This document shows positions 46,898-57,116 of a stretch of 64,000 nucleotides of DNA, piece by piece. Numbering within the stretch: position 1 is the stretch's first letter; the number at the start of each line of letters is the position of its first letter. Source of the stretch: Streptomyces actuosus (lineage in GTDB: Bacteria; Actinomycetota; Actinomycetes; Streptomycetales; Streptomycetaceae); the NCBI RefSeq assembly GCF_016921115.1, contig NZ_JAFFZS010000004.1, forward strand, positions 186,001 to 250,000, given 5' to 3'. The translations under genes and the position numbers were made by a program. The notes beneath the pieces were generated by a model. The model made no database searches and was not told where the DNA came from. It saw only the letters and a list, made by a program, of their open reading frames with translations.

Positions 46898-48004
46898 ATG
46901 ATCGAGACGCCGTCCCTCGTGGACCAGTACTGCCACGGCGTACTGAGAACGGAACTGGGCCTCGGCACGTTCGAGGCCCAACTCGCCCGCACCGAGGGAC
47001 CGCCCGCCGCCGGCACGACCCTCTTCGACACACAGACGGGCTTCGCTGTTCGCCGCTGGTGCCCCCCGCTGCTCGGCCTGGAACCGCACTGCCCACCCGC
47101 CCGCTACCTCGCCCGGCGCCGGGAACTCGGCGTCCTGGAGGCGGGCCGCAGGCTGCTGCGCGGCAGCGGTATCACCACCTACCTGGTCGACCCCGGACTG
47201 CCCGGCGACCTGACCGGACCGGCCGAGCTGGCCGCCGCGGCCGACGCCGACGCCCGCGAGATCGTACGGCTGGAACTGCTGGCCGAGCAGGTCGCGGACA
47301 CCTCCGGCACCGTGGAGTCCTTTCTCGCCAACCTCGCCGAGGCGGTGCGCGGCGCCGCCGCCCACGCCGTCGCCTTCACCTCCGTGGCGGGCCAGCGCCA
47401 CGGTCTGGCGCTGGCCCCCGAGCCGCCGGGGCCGGGGGAGGTGCGCGGCGCGGCGGACCGCTGGCTGGCCGGGCGGCGGGTCGGCGGTGAGGTGAGCGAC
47501 CCGGTGCTGCTGCGGCATCTGCTGTGGAGCGCGGTCGCCTCGGGACCGCCGATCCAGCTGCACGCCGGGCTGGGGGAGCCGCCCCGGCGCATCGACCGCA
47601 CCGATCCCGTGCTGCTCACCGACTTCGTGCGTGCCACTGCCGGACTGGGCACCGACCTGGTGCTCCTGCACGGCTACCCCTACCACCGGCACGCCGCCCA
47701 CCTCGCCGGCGTCTTCCCGCACGTCTACGTCGACTCCGGCGCCACCCTGGTCCGCACCGGCGCGCGGGCCGCGACCGTCCTCGCGGAGATCCTGGAGCTG
47801 GCCCCCTTCGGGAAGATCCTCTTCTCCAGCGGAGCGCAGGGCCTGCCCGAGCTCCACGTGGTAGGGGCGGGGCTGTTCCGCGAGGCGCTCGGCCGGGTGC
47901 TGGGGACCTGCGCGGCCGAGGGGGCGTGGTCGCTGGGGGACGCGCAGCGGGTGGCGAGGATGATCGCGGCGGGGAACGCCCGCCGCGTCTACCGCCTGGG
48001 CTGA
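46898..48004 (+). CDS. amidohydrolase family protein
   Basis: ATG at 46898 behind GGGGAGCC gives 368 residues; the open frame extends 14 codons further up without a ribosome site. The pattern fits the FluG-like amidohydrolase branch: TPSLVDQYCHGVL at the first strand, where the usual HxH pair is reduced to one His, IQLHAGLGEP with a metal-type His, DLVLLHGYPYHRHAAHLAGVFPHVYVDSGA, and a final ILFSSGAQGLPELHVVGA. Catalysis is uncertain because of the diverged first metal site. It lies between ctaB and ctaA but no link to heme synthesis is known. Confidence 0.7.
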   Translation: MIETPSLVDQYCHGVLRTELGLGTFEAQLARTEGPPAAGTTLFDTQTGFAVRRWCPPLLGLEPHCPPARYLARRRELGVLEAGRRLLRGSGITTYLVDPGLPGDLTGPAELAAAADADAREIVRLELLAEQVADTSGTVESFLANLAEAVRGAAAHAVAFTSVAGQRHGLALAPEPPGPGEVRGAADRWLAGRRVGGEVSDPVLLRHLLWSAVASGPPIQLHAGLGEPPRRIDRTDPVLLTDFVRATAGLGTDLVLLHGYPYHRHAAHLAGVFPHVYVDSGATLVRTGARAATVLAEILELAPFGKILFSSGAQGLPELHVVGAGLFREALGRVLGTCAAEGAWSLGDAQRVARMIAAGNARRVYRLG

Positions 48005-48035
48005 GCTGCGGCCGGGCCGTCGGGCGGTGCCGGTC

Positions 48036-49049
48036 TCACGCGCTCGTCAGGGGAGCCGTCTCCGCCGCCGGACCGGGCAGGTCGGCCTTCGCCGTCGCGG
48101 GGCGCTCCCGCAGCGACAGCAGCAGCCGCAGCACCCAGATCCACATCAGGGACGAGCCGAGCATGTGCAGAGCCACCAGGGCCTCGGGCAGGTGCGTGAA
48201 GTACTGCACGTAGCCGATCACGCCCTGGCCCAGCAGTACGACGAACAGTTCGCGGGTGCGGTCCAGCGGCCCCTTCGGCGCGTCGACCGCCTTCAGGACG
48301 AACCAGAGCGCGAACGTCAGCGTCACCACGATCCAGGCCAGCACCGCGTGCAGCTTGGCGACCGACTCCCAGTCGACGGGGATCCGCGCCACTTTGCTGG
48401 AGTCTCCCGCGTGCGGGCCCGCGCCGGTGACCACAGTGCCGACCAGGATCAGCAGTGAACTGGCCGCCACCAGGAACCACACCAGCTGCACGACGGACCG
48501 GCCGACCAGGGGCCGGGGGGCCGCGTCACCCTCCCCGACCCGCTGCCACATCACCACGGCGACCGTGATCAGTGCGGTCGTCGCGACGAAGTGGGCGGCG
48601 ACCGTGTACGGGTTCAGGCCGACCAGCACGACGATGCCGCCCAGGATCGCGTTGCTCATCACGACCCAGAACTGCGCCCAGCCCAGCCGGGTCAGCCCGC
48701 GTCGCCACGGCTTCTGCGCCCGGGCCGCGACGATCGCCCAGCCGACTGCCGCGCACAGTACGTACGTCAGCATGCGGTTGCCGAACTCGATGGCGCCGTG
48801 CAGGCCCATCGCGCTGGTCGCGGTGAGCGAGTCGCCGGTGCACTTGGGCCAGGTCGGGCAGCCCAGACCGGAGCCGGTCAACCGGACGGCACCACCGGTC
48901 ACCACGATGACCACCGACATCACGACGGACGACAGGGCGGCCCGCCGGACCGTCCGGGGAGCGGGCGTCCAGCGTGCGGCGATGAAGGAGAGCGGGTTGC
49001 GCACGGCCACGAGGGCGTCGGCGCGGGTCAGCTTTGGCACGCCCACCAT
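48036..49049 (-). CDS. ctaA: heme A synthase
   Basis: ATG at 49049 (MVGVPKLTRADAL) is preferred over the ATG at 49091. The 337-residue membrane protein has eight helices in two four-helix halves, the first extracytoplasmic loop with the regulatory Cys pair in GSGLGCPTWPKCTG, and heme-ligand His residues in GLHGAIEFGNRML, AAHFVATTALI, KLHAVLAWIVV and ALHMLGSSLMW. It oxidises heme O to heme A for cytochrome aa3. It is convergent with the amidohydrolase gene, 31 bases away. Confidence 0.95.
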   Translation of the reverse strand: MVGVPKLTRADALVAVRNPLSFIAARWTPAPRTVRRAALSSVVMSVVIVVTGGAVRLTGSGLGCPTWPKCTGDSLTATSAMGLHGAIEFGNRMLTYVLCAAVGWAIVAARAQKPWRRGLTRLGWAQFWVVMSNAILGGIVVLVGLNPYTVAAHFVATTALITVAVVMWQRVGEGDAAPRPLVGRSVVQLVWFLVAASSLLILVGTVVTGAGPHAGDSSKVARIPVDWESVAKLHAVLAWIVVTLTFALWFVLKAVDAPKGPLDRTRELFVVLLGQGVIGYVQYFTHLPEALVALHMLGSSLMWIWVLRLLLSLRERPATAKADLPGPAAETAPLTSA

Positions 49050-49095
49050 CGTAGGCGCCTGCTTGTGCACGCTTTCACGAGGGTCGGTCACGGCC

Positions 49096-49866
49096 CTACT
49101 CCCAGCGGAAGAGCTTCCCGGCCGCCGCGAGCCCCGCGACCGCCCACACCGCGAGGATCCCCAGGTCGCCCCACGGCATACCGGCCCCGTGCTGGAGGAC
49201 GTCGCGCAGCCCGCCGGACAACGCGGAGATGGGCAGCAGCCCGAGCACGTCCTGGGCCGCCGAGGGGAACTTGTCCAGCGGTACGACCACCCCGCCGCCG
49301 ACGAGCAGCAGCAGGAAGACCAGGTTGGCGGCGGCGAGCGTCGCCTCGGCCTTCAGGGTGCCGGCCATCAGCAGGCCGAGGCCGGAGAAGGCGGCCGTGC
49401 CGAGGACCAGCAGGAGCAGCACGGCGAACGGGTCGCCGTGCGGCGACCAGCCCAGCGCGAAGGCGATCACCGTCAGCAGAACCACCTGCAGCACCTCGAT
49501 GACCAGGACGGACATGGTCTTCGCGGTCATCAGCCCCCAGCGCGGGAGGGGGGAGGAGGCCAGGCGCTTCAGCACGCCGTACCGGCGCTCGAACCCGGTC
49601 GCGATGGCCTGCCCGGTGAACGCGGTGGACATCACGGCGAGGGCCAGGATGCCGGGGGTCAGGAAGTCCACGGCCCGGCCCGCGCCGGTGTCCACGATGT
49701 CGACGGAGCTGAAGAGCACCAGCAGCAGGGTCGGGATCACCACCGTGAGCAGCAGTTGCTCGCCGTTGCGCAGCAGCATCCTGGTCTCCAGCGCTGCCTG
49801 CGCGCCGATCATGCGGGACAGCGGGGCGGCGCCGGGCCTCGGACTGTAGGTGCCGGTGGTGGTCAC
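49096..49866 (-). CDS. ABC-2 type transporter permease
   Basis: GTG at 49866 gives 256 residues with six hydrophobic helices (LLLTVVIPTLLLVLFSS, FLTPGILALAVMSTAFTGQ, VLLLLVLGTAAFSGLGLLMAG, ALAAANLVFLLLLVGGGVVVPL). The FERRYGVLKRLASSPLPRW loop and LDKFPSAAQDVLGLLPISALSGGLRD segment are those of ABC-2 drug-exporter permeases. The ATPase gene is upstream, separated by a repeated 179-base junction. ctaA lies 46 bases downstream; the order ctaA-ABC-sufR is also found in mycobacteria. Confidence 0.9.
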   Translation of the reverse strand: MTTTGTYSPRPGAAPLSRMIGAQAALETRMLLRNGEQLLLTVVIPTLLLVLFSSVDIVDTGAGRAVDFLTPGILALAVMSTAFTGQAIATGFERRYGVLKRLASSPLPRWGLMTAKTMSVLVIEVLQVVLLTVIAFALGWSPHGDPFAVLLLLVLGTAAFSGLGLLMAGTLKAEATLAAANLVFLLLLVGGGVVVPLDKFPSAAQDVLGLLPISALSGGLRDVLQHGAGMPWGDLGILAVWAVAGLAAAGKLFRWE

Positions 49867-50076
49867 GAACGCGGCTCCTTGCCGGTGAGCTCCGGGCTGT
49901 GCTTTTCCGGGGGGCGACCCCCGGACCTCCGGCCGGCCGGTGTGCTGGGCGGGATCATGAACGCGACTCCTTGCCGGTGGGCTCCAGGCTGTGTCTTTCC
50001 GGGTGCAGCCCCCGGACCCCCGGCCGGCCTGTGCTGGGCGGGGGTCATGAACGCAACTCCTTGCCGGTGAGCTCCA
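49864..50076 (-). repeat. triplicated ABC gene junction
   Basis: Two consecutive units of about 90 bases (roughly 49864-49956 and 49957-50046) each contain the sequence for the end of the ABC ATPase (TGKE-x-RS then stop) overlapping a start-like ATGA/GTGA. They are followed by the genuine ATPase end at 50045-50076, making three copies of that end and two of the spacer. Divergence is mostly single bases. The ancestral state was probably a 4-base overlap of ATPase and permease genes. Confidence 0.8.
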
Positions 50077-50968
50077 GAAAGACGTCTTCGAGGGTGTGCC
50101 GCTCGACGGAGATCCGGTCCGGCATCACGCCGTGCTGGGCGCACCAGGAGGTGACCGTGGCGAGCAGCTGCGGGTCGACCTTGCCCGTCACCCGGTACGA
50201 GCCCGGTGTCAGCTCGGCGGCCGCGGAGTCCGTGGGCAGCGCCTTGAGCAGCGAGCCCACGTCGAGTCCCGGACGGCCGGTGAAGCGCAGGGTGTTCTCG
50301 GCCCCGCCGCGGCACAGCTCCTCCGGGGAGCCCTGGGCCACCACCCTGCCGGCGTCGATGATCGCGACGTCGTCGGCGAGCTGCTCCGCCTCGTCCATGT
50401 AGTGGGTGGTGAGGATCACGGAGACGCCGTCGGCGCGCAGGTCGCGCACCAGATCCCAGGTCGCCCGGCGGGCCTGCGGATCCAGCCCGGCCGTCGGCTC
50501 GTCCAGGAACACCAGTTCCGGACGCCCGACCACGGCCATCGCCAGCGCCAGGCGCTGCTGCTGGCCGCCGGAGAGCCGGCGGTAGGGGGTGCGCCCGCAG
50601 GATCCGAGGCCGAGCCGCTCGACGAGTGCGTCGACGTCCAGCGGGTGGGCGTGCAGCCGGGACGTGTGCCTGAGCATCTCCTCGGCCCGCGCGCCCGAGT
50701 AGACCCCGCCGGACTGGAGCATCACCCCGATCCGCGGGTGCAGGGCCGCCGCGTCCCGGACCGGGTCGAGGCCCAGGACCCGCACCGTGCCCGCGTCCGG
50801 CTTCCGGTACCCCTCGCAGGTCTCGACGGTGGTCGTCTTGCCGGCGCCGTTGGGTCCGAGGACGGCGGTCACCCCCGCCCGGGCCACCAGGTCGAGGCCG
50901 TCCACCGCGGTCTTCGTGCCGTACCGCTTCACCAGGGCCTGGACCTGGACGGCGGGCTCAGTTCGCAT
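50045..50968 (-). CDS. ABC-2 type transporter ATP-binding protein
   Basis: The 307-residue DrrA-like ATPase has Walker A GPNGAGKTTTVETCEG, signature LSGGQQQRLALAMAV, Walker B LVFLDEPTAGLDPQARR, the switch LTTHYMDEAEQLADDVAII and a C-terminal extension ending RISVERHTLEDVFLELTGKELRS. It pairs with the permease downstream. Substrate unknown. It is divergent from sufR with a 336-base gap. Confidence 0.92.
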   Translation of the reverse strand: MRTEPAVQVQALVKRYGTKTAVDGLDLVARAGVTAVLGPNGAGKTTTVETCEGYRKPDAGTVRVLGLDPVRDAAALHPRIGVMLQSGGVYSGARAEEMLRHTSRLHAHPLDVDALVERLGLGSCGRTPYRRLSGGQQQRLALAMAVVGRPELVFLDEPTAGLDPQARRATWDLVRDLRADGVSVILTTHYMDEAEQLADDVAIIDAGRVVAQGSPEELCRGGAENTLRFTGRPGLDVGSLLKALPTDSAAAELTPGSYRVTGKVDPQLLATVTSWCAQHGVMPDRISVERHTLEDVFLELTGKELRS

Positions 50969-51076
50969 GGTCCGAGTCTAGGGACGCGCCGGGTCCCTCC
51001 GGACGGGTGGGTGGAACATCGTCCCTTTCGGGGAACCGCGGCGCCCGCCGGCTGTGCAGCGACCCGGCCGGCGGGT

Positions 51077-51101
51077 GCCTCCCCGGGTGCCCCGGGGAGG
51101 C
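51077..51101. terminator. strong hairpin in the ABC/sufR divergent region
   Basis: GCCTCCCCGGG and CCCGGGGAGGC pair perfectly around TGC. A terminator-like structure between two genes that point away from each other would act on antisense or upstream transcripts of either promoter. The remaining 50969-51304 sequence holds no gene. Confidence 0.45.
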
Positions 51102-51218
51102 AAGAGGCCCGGTCGGAGGGGGTGCCAGCAGGTGTGCCGGGCCGGGCCGGTGACCACGCTCCGCACCCCGGGTCCGCTCGATGGGGGAATGTTTCCGCAG
51201 GTCAGGAGAGGTGCCGGA

Positions 51219-51232
51219 TTAGGCATGCCTAA
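51219..51232. promoter_or_regulatory. 14-bp palindrome upstream of sufR, iron-box-like
   Basis: TTAGGCATGCCTAA is a perfect palindrome ending 36 bases before the sufR -35 box. The TTAGG/CCTAA arms are those of DtxR/IdeR (DmdR) iron boxes, though the 19-bp consensus is only partly met. It may link the suf operon to iron level, or be a SufR site. Confidence 0.45.
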
Positions 51233-51268
51233 GTGACGCAGGGCACCGCCCGGCCGGACGGACGCCGC

Positions 51269-51298
51269 TTGTCACGCTCTGAGGAATTACGCAACAAT
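51269..51298 (+). promoter_or_regulatory. promoter of the suf operon giving a leaderless mRNA
   Basis: TTGTCA (51269-51274), 18 bases, then AACAAT (51293-51298). The GTG of sufR at 51305 lies where transcription should begin, and no ribosome site precedes it. Confidence 0.55.
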
Positions 51299-51304
51299 GG
51301 CGTT

Positions 51305-52066
51305 GTGAAAAACGTCGGCGAGGCTCGGGAGACCCCCAAGGGGGCCCCGCACGAGGAGCTTGCGGCCGCGTTGCGCTCGGACCGCTCGACGCGCAACCGG
51401 GTCGCGCGCTCGATCCTGGATCACGGCCCGTCCACCGTGGCCGCGCTCGCCGGCCGGCTCGGCCTGACCCAGGCGGCGGTACGCCGCCACCTTGACGCGC
51501 TGGCCGCCGACGACGTCGTGGAGGCCCGCGAGCAGCGGGTGTACGGCGCGCGGACCCGGGGCCGCCCGGCCAAGGTCTTCGCACTCACCGACTGCGGACG
51601 AGACGCCTTCGATCAGTCGTACGACACGCTCGCCGCGGACGCCCTGCGCTGGATCGCCGAGCAGCAGGGCGGCGCCGACGCGGTCGCCGCCTTCGCCCGC
51701 GCCCGGATCGCCGCGCAGGCCGGCGCCTACCGCCGGGCGGTCGAGGCCGCCGAGCCCGACCGCCGCGCGGAAGCACTGGCCAAGGCCCTGAGCGCGGACG
51801 GGTACGCTGCTACGGCACGCAGCGCACCCCTCCCGCGCAAGGGCGAGCAGCTGTGTCAGCACCACTGCCCGGTCGCCCACGTCGCCGAGCAGTTCCCGCA
51901 GCTGTGCGAGGCGGAGACGGAGTTCTTCGCCGAGCTGCTCGGCACGCACGTGCAGCGGCTGGCGACGATCGCGCACGGCGACGGCGTCTGCACGACGTTC
52001 ATCCCCGAGATTTCTCAGACCACCGACAACGCACCTGCAAGCACGGCCGGGAGGAACCCCGCATGA
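51305..52066 (+). CDS. sufR: SufR Fe-S cluster-responsive repressor
   Basis: GTG at 51305 gives 253 residues. An N-terminal winged helix ([47 protein letters not shown]) is followed by a helical region and the Cys-rich sensor [25 protein letters not shown], the ligand set expected for a [Fe-S] cluster. SufR represses the suf genes when its cluster is intact. Its stop overlaps the sufB start (ATGA), so it is the first gene of the operon and should control itself. Confidence 0.92.
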   Translation: MKNVGEARETPKGAPHEELAAALRSDRSTRNRVARSILDHGPSTVAALAGRLGLTQAAVRRHLDALAADDVVEAREQRVYGARTRGRPAKVFALTDCGRDAFDQSYDTLAADALRWIAEQQGGADAVAAFARARIAAQAGAYRRAVEAAEPDRRAEALAKALSADGYAATARSAPLPRKGEQLCQHHCPVAHVAEQFPQLCEAETEFFAELLGTHVQRLATIAHGDGVCTTFIPEISQTTDNAPASTAGRNPA

Positions 52067-53484
52067 CTCTCCCCACGGAGACTGCCCACCCCGAACTCGA
52101 GGGCCTGGGCAAGTACGAATACGGCTGGGCCGACTCCGACGTGGCCGGTGCCTCCGCACGGCGCGGTCTGGGTGACGAGGTCGTCCGTGACATCTCGGCG
52201 AAGAAGGCCGAGCCGGAGTGGATGACCAAGCTCCGCCTGAAGGGCCTGCGGCTCTTCGAGAAGAAGCCCATGCCGAACTGGGGCTCCGACCTGTCCGGCA
52301 TCGACTTCGACAACATCAAGTACTTCGTGCGCTCCACGGAGAAGCAGGCGGAGTCCTGGGAGGACCTGCCCGAGGACATCAAGAACACCTACGACAAGCT
52401 CGGCATCCCGGAGGCGGAGAAGCAGCGCCTGGTCGCCGGTGTCGCCGCGCAGTACGAGTCCGAGGTCGTCTACCACCAGATCCGCGAGGACCTGGAGGAG
52501 CAGGGCGTCGTCTTCCTCGACACCGACACCGCCCTCAGGGAGCACCCGGAGCTCTTCAAGGAGTACTTCGGCACCGTCATCCCCGCCGGTGACAACAAGT
52601 TCGCCGCGCTGAACACGGCCGTGTGGTCCGGCGGCTCCTTCATCTACGTGCCGAAGGGCGTGCACGTCGAGATCCCGCTCCAGGCCTACTTCCGCATCAA
52701 CACGGAGAACATGGGCCAGTTCGAGCGGACGCTGATCATCGTCGACGAGGGTGCCTACGTGCACTACGTCGAGGGCTGCACCGCCCCGATCTACAAGTCG
52801 GACTCGCTGCACTCCGCGGTCGTCGAGATCATCGTCAAGAAGAACGCCCGCTGCCGCTACACGACCATCCAGAACTGGTCGAACAACGTCTACAACCTGG
52901 TCACCAAGCGTGCCGTCGCCTACGAGGGCGCGACCATGGAGTGGGTCGACGGCAACATCGGCTCCAAGGTGACGATGAAGTACCCGGCCGTCTACCTGAT
53001 GGGCGAGCACGCCAAGGGCGAGACCCTGTCCATCGCCTTCGCCGGCGAGGGGCAGCACCAGGACGCCGGCGCCAAGATGGTCCACATGGCGCCGAACACC
53101 TCCTCCAACATCGTCTCCAAGTCGGTGGCGCGCGGGGGCGGCCGTACCTCCTACCGCGGTCTGATCGAGATCGGCGAGGGCGCCCCCGGGTCGAAGTCGA
53201 ACGTGCTGTGCGACGCGCTGCTCGTCGACACCGTCTCCCGCTCGGACACCTACCCCTACGTCGACGTCCGCGAGGACGACGTGTCCATGGGCCACGAGGC
53301 CACGGTCTCCAAGGTCTCCGAGGACCAGCTCTTCTACCTGATGAGCCGCGGTCTGAGCGAGGACGAGGCGATGGCGATGATCGTGCGCGGCTTCGTCGAG
53401 CCGATCGCCAAGGAGCTGCCCATGGAGTACGCGCTGGAGCTCAACCGGCTGATCGAGCTGCAGATGGAAGGCGCGGTGGGCTGA
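52063..53484 (+). CDS. sufB: Fe-S cluster assembly scaffold SufB
   Basis: The 473-residue protein has the SufB hallmarks [71 protein letters not shown] with the functional Cys, [13 protein letters not shown] and [14 protein letters not shown]. With SufC and SufD it builds [4Fe-4S] clusters. No intein is present, unlike some mycobacterial sufB genes. Start codon overlaps sufR. Confidence 0.97.
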   Translation: MTLPTETAHPELEGLGKYEYGWADSDVAGASARRGLGDEVVRDISAKKAEPEWMTKLRLKGLRLFEKKPMPNWGSDLSGIDFDNIKYFVRSTEKQAESWEDLPEDIKNTYDKLGIPEAEKQRLVAGVAAQYESEVVYHQIREDLEEQGVVFLDTDTALREHPELFKEYFGTVIPAGDNKFAALNTAVWSGGSFIYVPKGVHVEIPLQAYFRINTENMGQFERTLIIVDEGAYVHYVEGCTAPIYKSDSLHSAVVEIIVKKNARCRYTTIQNWSNNVYNLVTKRAVAYEGATMEWVDGNIGSKVTMKYPAVYLMGEHAKGETLSIAFAGEGQHQDAGAKMVHMAPNTSSNIVSKSVARGGGRTSYRGLIEIGEGAPGSKSNVLCDALLVDTVSRSDTYPYVDVREDDVSMGHEATVSKVSEDQLFYLMSRGLSEDEAMAMIVRGFVEPIAKELPMEYALELNRLIELQMEGAVG

Positions 53485-53540
53485 CCCCCGCCCTCCCCGT
53501 CAGGTCCTACACGCAACGGAAAGCGAGCACCACGACAGCC

Positions 53541-54761
53541 ATGGTTGAGGCCCAGAACTCCTCCACCCTCGAATCCGCCCGGGCGGGGGGACCCCCACCC
53601 GTGGGGTCGACGACCTCCGGCGCCATCGCGGTGGCCGGGGAGTCCACCGTCGCCACCCGCATGAGCGCCCCGCCCTCCTTCGACGTCGCGGACTTCCCCG
53701 TCCCGCACGGTCGTGAGGAGGAGTGGCGGTTCACCCCGCTGGAGCGGCTGCGCGGGCTGCACGACGGCACCGCCGTCGCCTCCGGCGAGGGCGTGAAGGT
53801 GGACGTGCAGGCCCCCGACGGCGTCACCGTCGAGGCCGTCGGCCGCGACGACGCGCGGCTCGGCCGGGCGGGCACGCCGGTGGACCGGGTCGCCGCGCAG
53901 GCGTACTCCGCCTTCGAGAAGGCCTCGGTCGTGACCGTGCCGAAGGAGACCGTGCTGACCGAGCCGATCCGCATCGCGGTGCACGGCGAGGGCGGCACCG
54001 CCTTCGGCCAGCAGGTCATCGAGCTCGGCGCCTTCGCCGAGGCCGTCGTCGTCATCGACCACACCGGCGACGCGGTCCTCGCCGCGAACATCGACTACGT
54101 CCTCGGCGACGGCGCCCGGCTGACCGTCGTCTCCGTGCAGGACTGGGACGACAAGGCCGTTCACGTGGCCCAGCACAACGCCCTCATCGGCCGCGACGCC
54201 TCCTTCAAGTCGGTCGTCGTCACCTTCGGCGGCGACGTGGTCCGCCTGCACCCGCGCGTGACCTACGCCGGCCCCGGCGGCGAGGCCGAGATGTTCGGCC
54301 TGTACTTCACCGATGCCGGGCAGCACCAGGAGCACCGCCTGCTGGTCACCCACAACGTGCCGCACTGCACGTCGAACGTCGTCTACAAGGGCGCGCTCCA
54401 GGGCGACGACGCGCACGCGGTGTGGATCGGCGACGTGCTCATCGAGGCCGCGGCCGAGGGCACCGACACCTACGAGATGAACCGCAACCTGGTCCTCACC
54501 GACGGCGCCCGCGTCGACTCGGTGCCGAACCTGGAGATCGAGACCGGCGAGATCGTCGGCGCCGGTCACGCCTCCGCCACCGGCCGCTTCGACGACGAGC
54601 AGCTGTTCTACCTGATGGCCCGCGGCATCGCGGAGCACGAGGCGCGCCGCCTCGTCGTCCGCGGCTTCTTCGCCGAGCTGGTCCAGCAGATCGGTGTCGC
54701 GGACATCGAGGAGCGCCTGCTCGCCAAGATCGAGGAGGAGCTGGAGGCGTCGGTCGCATGA
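53541..54761 (+). CDS. sufD: Fe-S cluster assembly protein SufD
   Basis: ATG at 53541 gives 406 residues. After a variable 50-residue start containing a Gly/Pro stretch (RAGGPPPVGSTTSG) come FDVADFPVPHGREEEWRFTPLERLRGL and the beta-helix core, then LYFTDAGQHQEHRLLVTHNVPHCTSNVVYKG and the C-terminal DDEQLFYLMARGIAEHEARRLVVRGFFAEL. It partners SufB in the SufBC2D scaffold. It overlaps the next gene by four bases. Confidence 0.96.
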   Translation: MVEAQNSSTLESARAGGPPPVGSTTSGAIAVAGESTVATRMSAPPSFDVADFPVPHGREEEWRFTPLERLRGLHDGTAVASGEGVKVDVQAPDGVTVEAVGRDDARLGRAGTPVDRVAAQAYSAFEKASVVTVPKETVLTEPIRIAVHGEGGTAFGQQVIELGAFAEAVVVIDHTGDAVLAANIDYVLGDGARLTVVSVQDWDDKAVHVAQHNALIGRDASFKSVVVTFGGDVVRLHPRVTYAGPGGEAEMFGLYFTDAGQHQEHRLLVTHNVPHCTSNVVYKGALQGDDAHAVWIGDVLIEAAAEGTDTYEMNRNLVLTDGARVDSVPNLEIETGEIVGAGHASATGRFDDEQLFYLMARGIAEHEARRLVVRGFFAELVQQIGVADIEERLLAKIEEELEASVA

Positions 54762-55075
54762 CCTTCGTACGTGCCTGCGGGCTGAGCGAGCTGGAGGAGG
54801 ACACCCCGATGCGGGTGGAACTCGACGGCACGCCCCTGTCCCTCGTGCGGACCGAGGGCGAGGTGTTCGCGATCCACGACATCTGCTCGCACGCGAACGT
54901 CTCCCTCTCCGAGGGCGAGGTCGACGACTGCCACATCGAGTGCTGGCTGCACGGCTCGCGCTTCGACCTCCGCTCCGGCAAGCCCGACAGTCTTCCGGCG
55001 ACGCGTCCCGTCCCCGTATACCCCGTAAAGATCGAAGGGGACGACGTGCTCGTCTCCCTCACCCAGGAGTCCTGA
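54758..55075 (+). CDS. Rieske-type ferredoxin of the suf operon
   Basis: ATG at 54758 overlaps the sufD stop. The 105-residue soluble protein has VRACGLSELEEDTPMRVELDG and a Rieske site made of CSHANVSLSEG and CWLHGSRFDLRSG. It resembles non-heme oxygenase ferredoxin subunits, and a copy between sufD and sufC is normal in actinobacteria. It probably supplies electrons for cluster assembly or is a cluster carrier; the exact role is not established. Confidence 0.9.
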   Translation: MTFVRACGLSELEEDTPMRVELDGTPLSLVRTEGEVFAIHDICSHANVSLSEGEVDDCHIECWLHGSRFDLRSGKPDSLPATRPVPVYPVKIEGDDVLVSLTQES

Positions 55076-55082
55076 GGCACCC

Positions 55083-55843
<761 letters not shown>

Positions 55844-55847
<4 letters not shown>

Positions 55848-57100
55848 CACAGCTGCCTGGCCTCCTCGACACCGAGGCGATCCGCAAGGACTTCCCCGTC
55901 CTGGACCGAGTCGTCCACGACGGCAAGAAGCTCGTGTACCTGGACAACGCGGCGACCTCGCAGAAGCCGCGCCAGGTGCTGGACGCCCTGAGCGAGTACT
56001 ACGAGCGCTACAACGCCAACGTCCACCGCGGTGTGCATGTGCTCGCCGAGGAGGCCACGGCGCTGTACGAGGGCGCGCGCGACAAGGTCGCGGAGTTCGT
56101 CAACGCACCCAGCCGCGACGAGGTGATCTTCACCAAGAACGCCTCCGAGTCCCTCAACCTCGTGGCGAACATGCTCGGTTGGGCCGACGAGCCCTACCGC
56201 GTGGACCACGACACCGAGATCGTCATCACGGAGATGGAGCACCACTCCAACATCGTGCCGTGGCAGCTGCTCGCGCAGCGCACGGGAGCGAAGTTGAAGT
56301 GGTTCGGCCTCACCGACGACGGCCGCCTGGACCTGTCGAACATCGACCGGATCATCACCGAGAAGACCAAGATCGTCTCCTTTGTGCTGGTCTCCAACAT
56401 CCTCGGCACCGTCAACCCGGTCGAGGCGATAGTGCGCCGCGCCCAGGAGGTCGGCGCGCTGGTCTGCATCGACGCCTCGCAGGCCGCGCCGCACATGCCG
56501 CTGGACGTGCAGGCCCTGCAGGCCGACTTCGTGGCCTTCACCGGCCACAAGATGTGCGCTCCGACCGGCATCGGCGTGCTCTGGGGCCGCCAGGAGCTGT
56601 TGGAGGACCTCCCGCCCTTCCTCGGCGGCGGCGAGATGATCGAGACGGTGTCGATGCACTCGTCGACCTACGCGCCCGCCCCGCACAAGTTCGAGGCGGG
56701 CACCCCGCCGATCGCCCAGGCGGTCGGGCTCGGCGCGGCGATCGACTACCTCCGCTCGATCGGCATGGACCGGATCCTCGCCCACGAGCACGCACTGACG
56801 GACTACGCCGTCCAGCGCCTGTCCCAGGTCCCCGACCTGAGGATCATCGGCCCGGCCACGGCCGAGGACCGCGGCGCGGCGATCTCCTTCACCCTCGGCG
56901 ACATCCACCCGCACGACGTGGGACAGGTCCTCGACGAGCAGGGCATCGCGGTCCGCGTCGGCCACCACTGCGCACGACCCGTGTGCCTGCGCTACGGAAT
57001 TCCTGCGACCACGCGGGCGTCGTTCTACCTGTACTCCTCGCCGGCCGAGATCGACGCTCTGGTGGACGGCCTGGAGCACGTACGGGACTTCTTCGGCTGA
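55844..57100 (+). CDS. sufS: cysteine desulfurase SufS
   Basis: GTG at 55844 overlaps the sufC stop (GTGA). The 418-residue PLP enzyme has YLDNAATSQKPRQVLDAL, NVHRGVHVLAEEAT, MEHHSNIVPWQLLAQRTGA, the PLP Lys in FVAFTGHKMCAPTGIGVLWG and the active Cys in VGHHCARPVCLRYG. It releases sulfur from cysteine as persulfide and passes it to SufU encoded next. Confidence 0.97.
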
Positions 57101-57116
57101 GGGGCGTGCTGACAAG

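Noticed and set aside
48256..50070. A 604-codon plus-strand frame over ctaA and the ABC permease, ending in repeated peptide units
   Set aside because: The repeated peptide comes from the triplicated gene junction read on the wrong strand; ctaA and the permease are clear on the minus strand.
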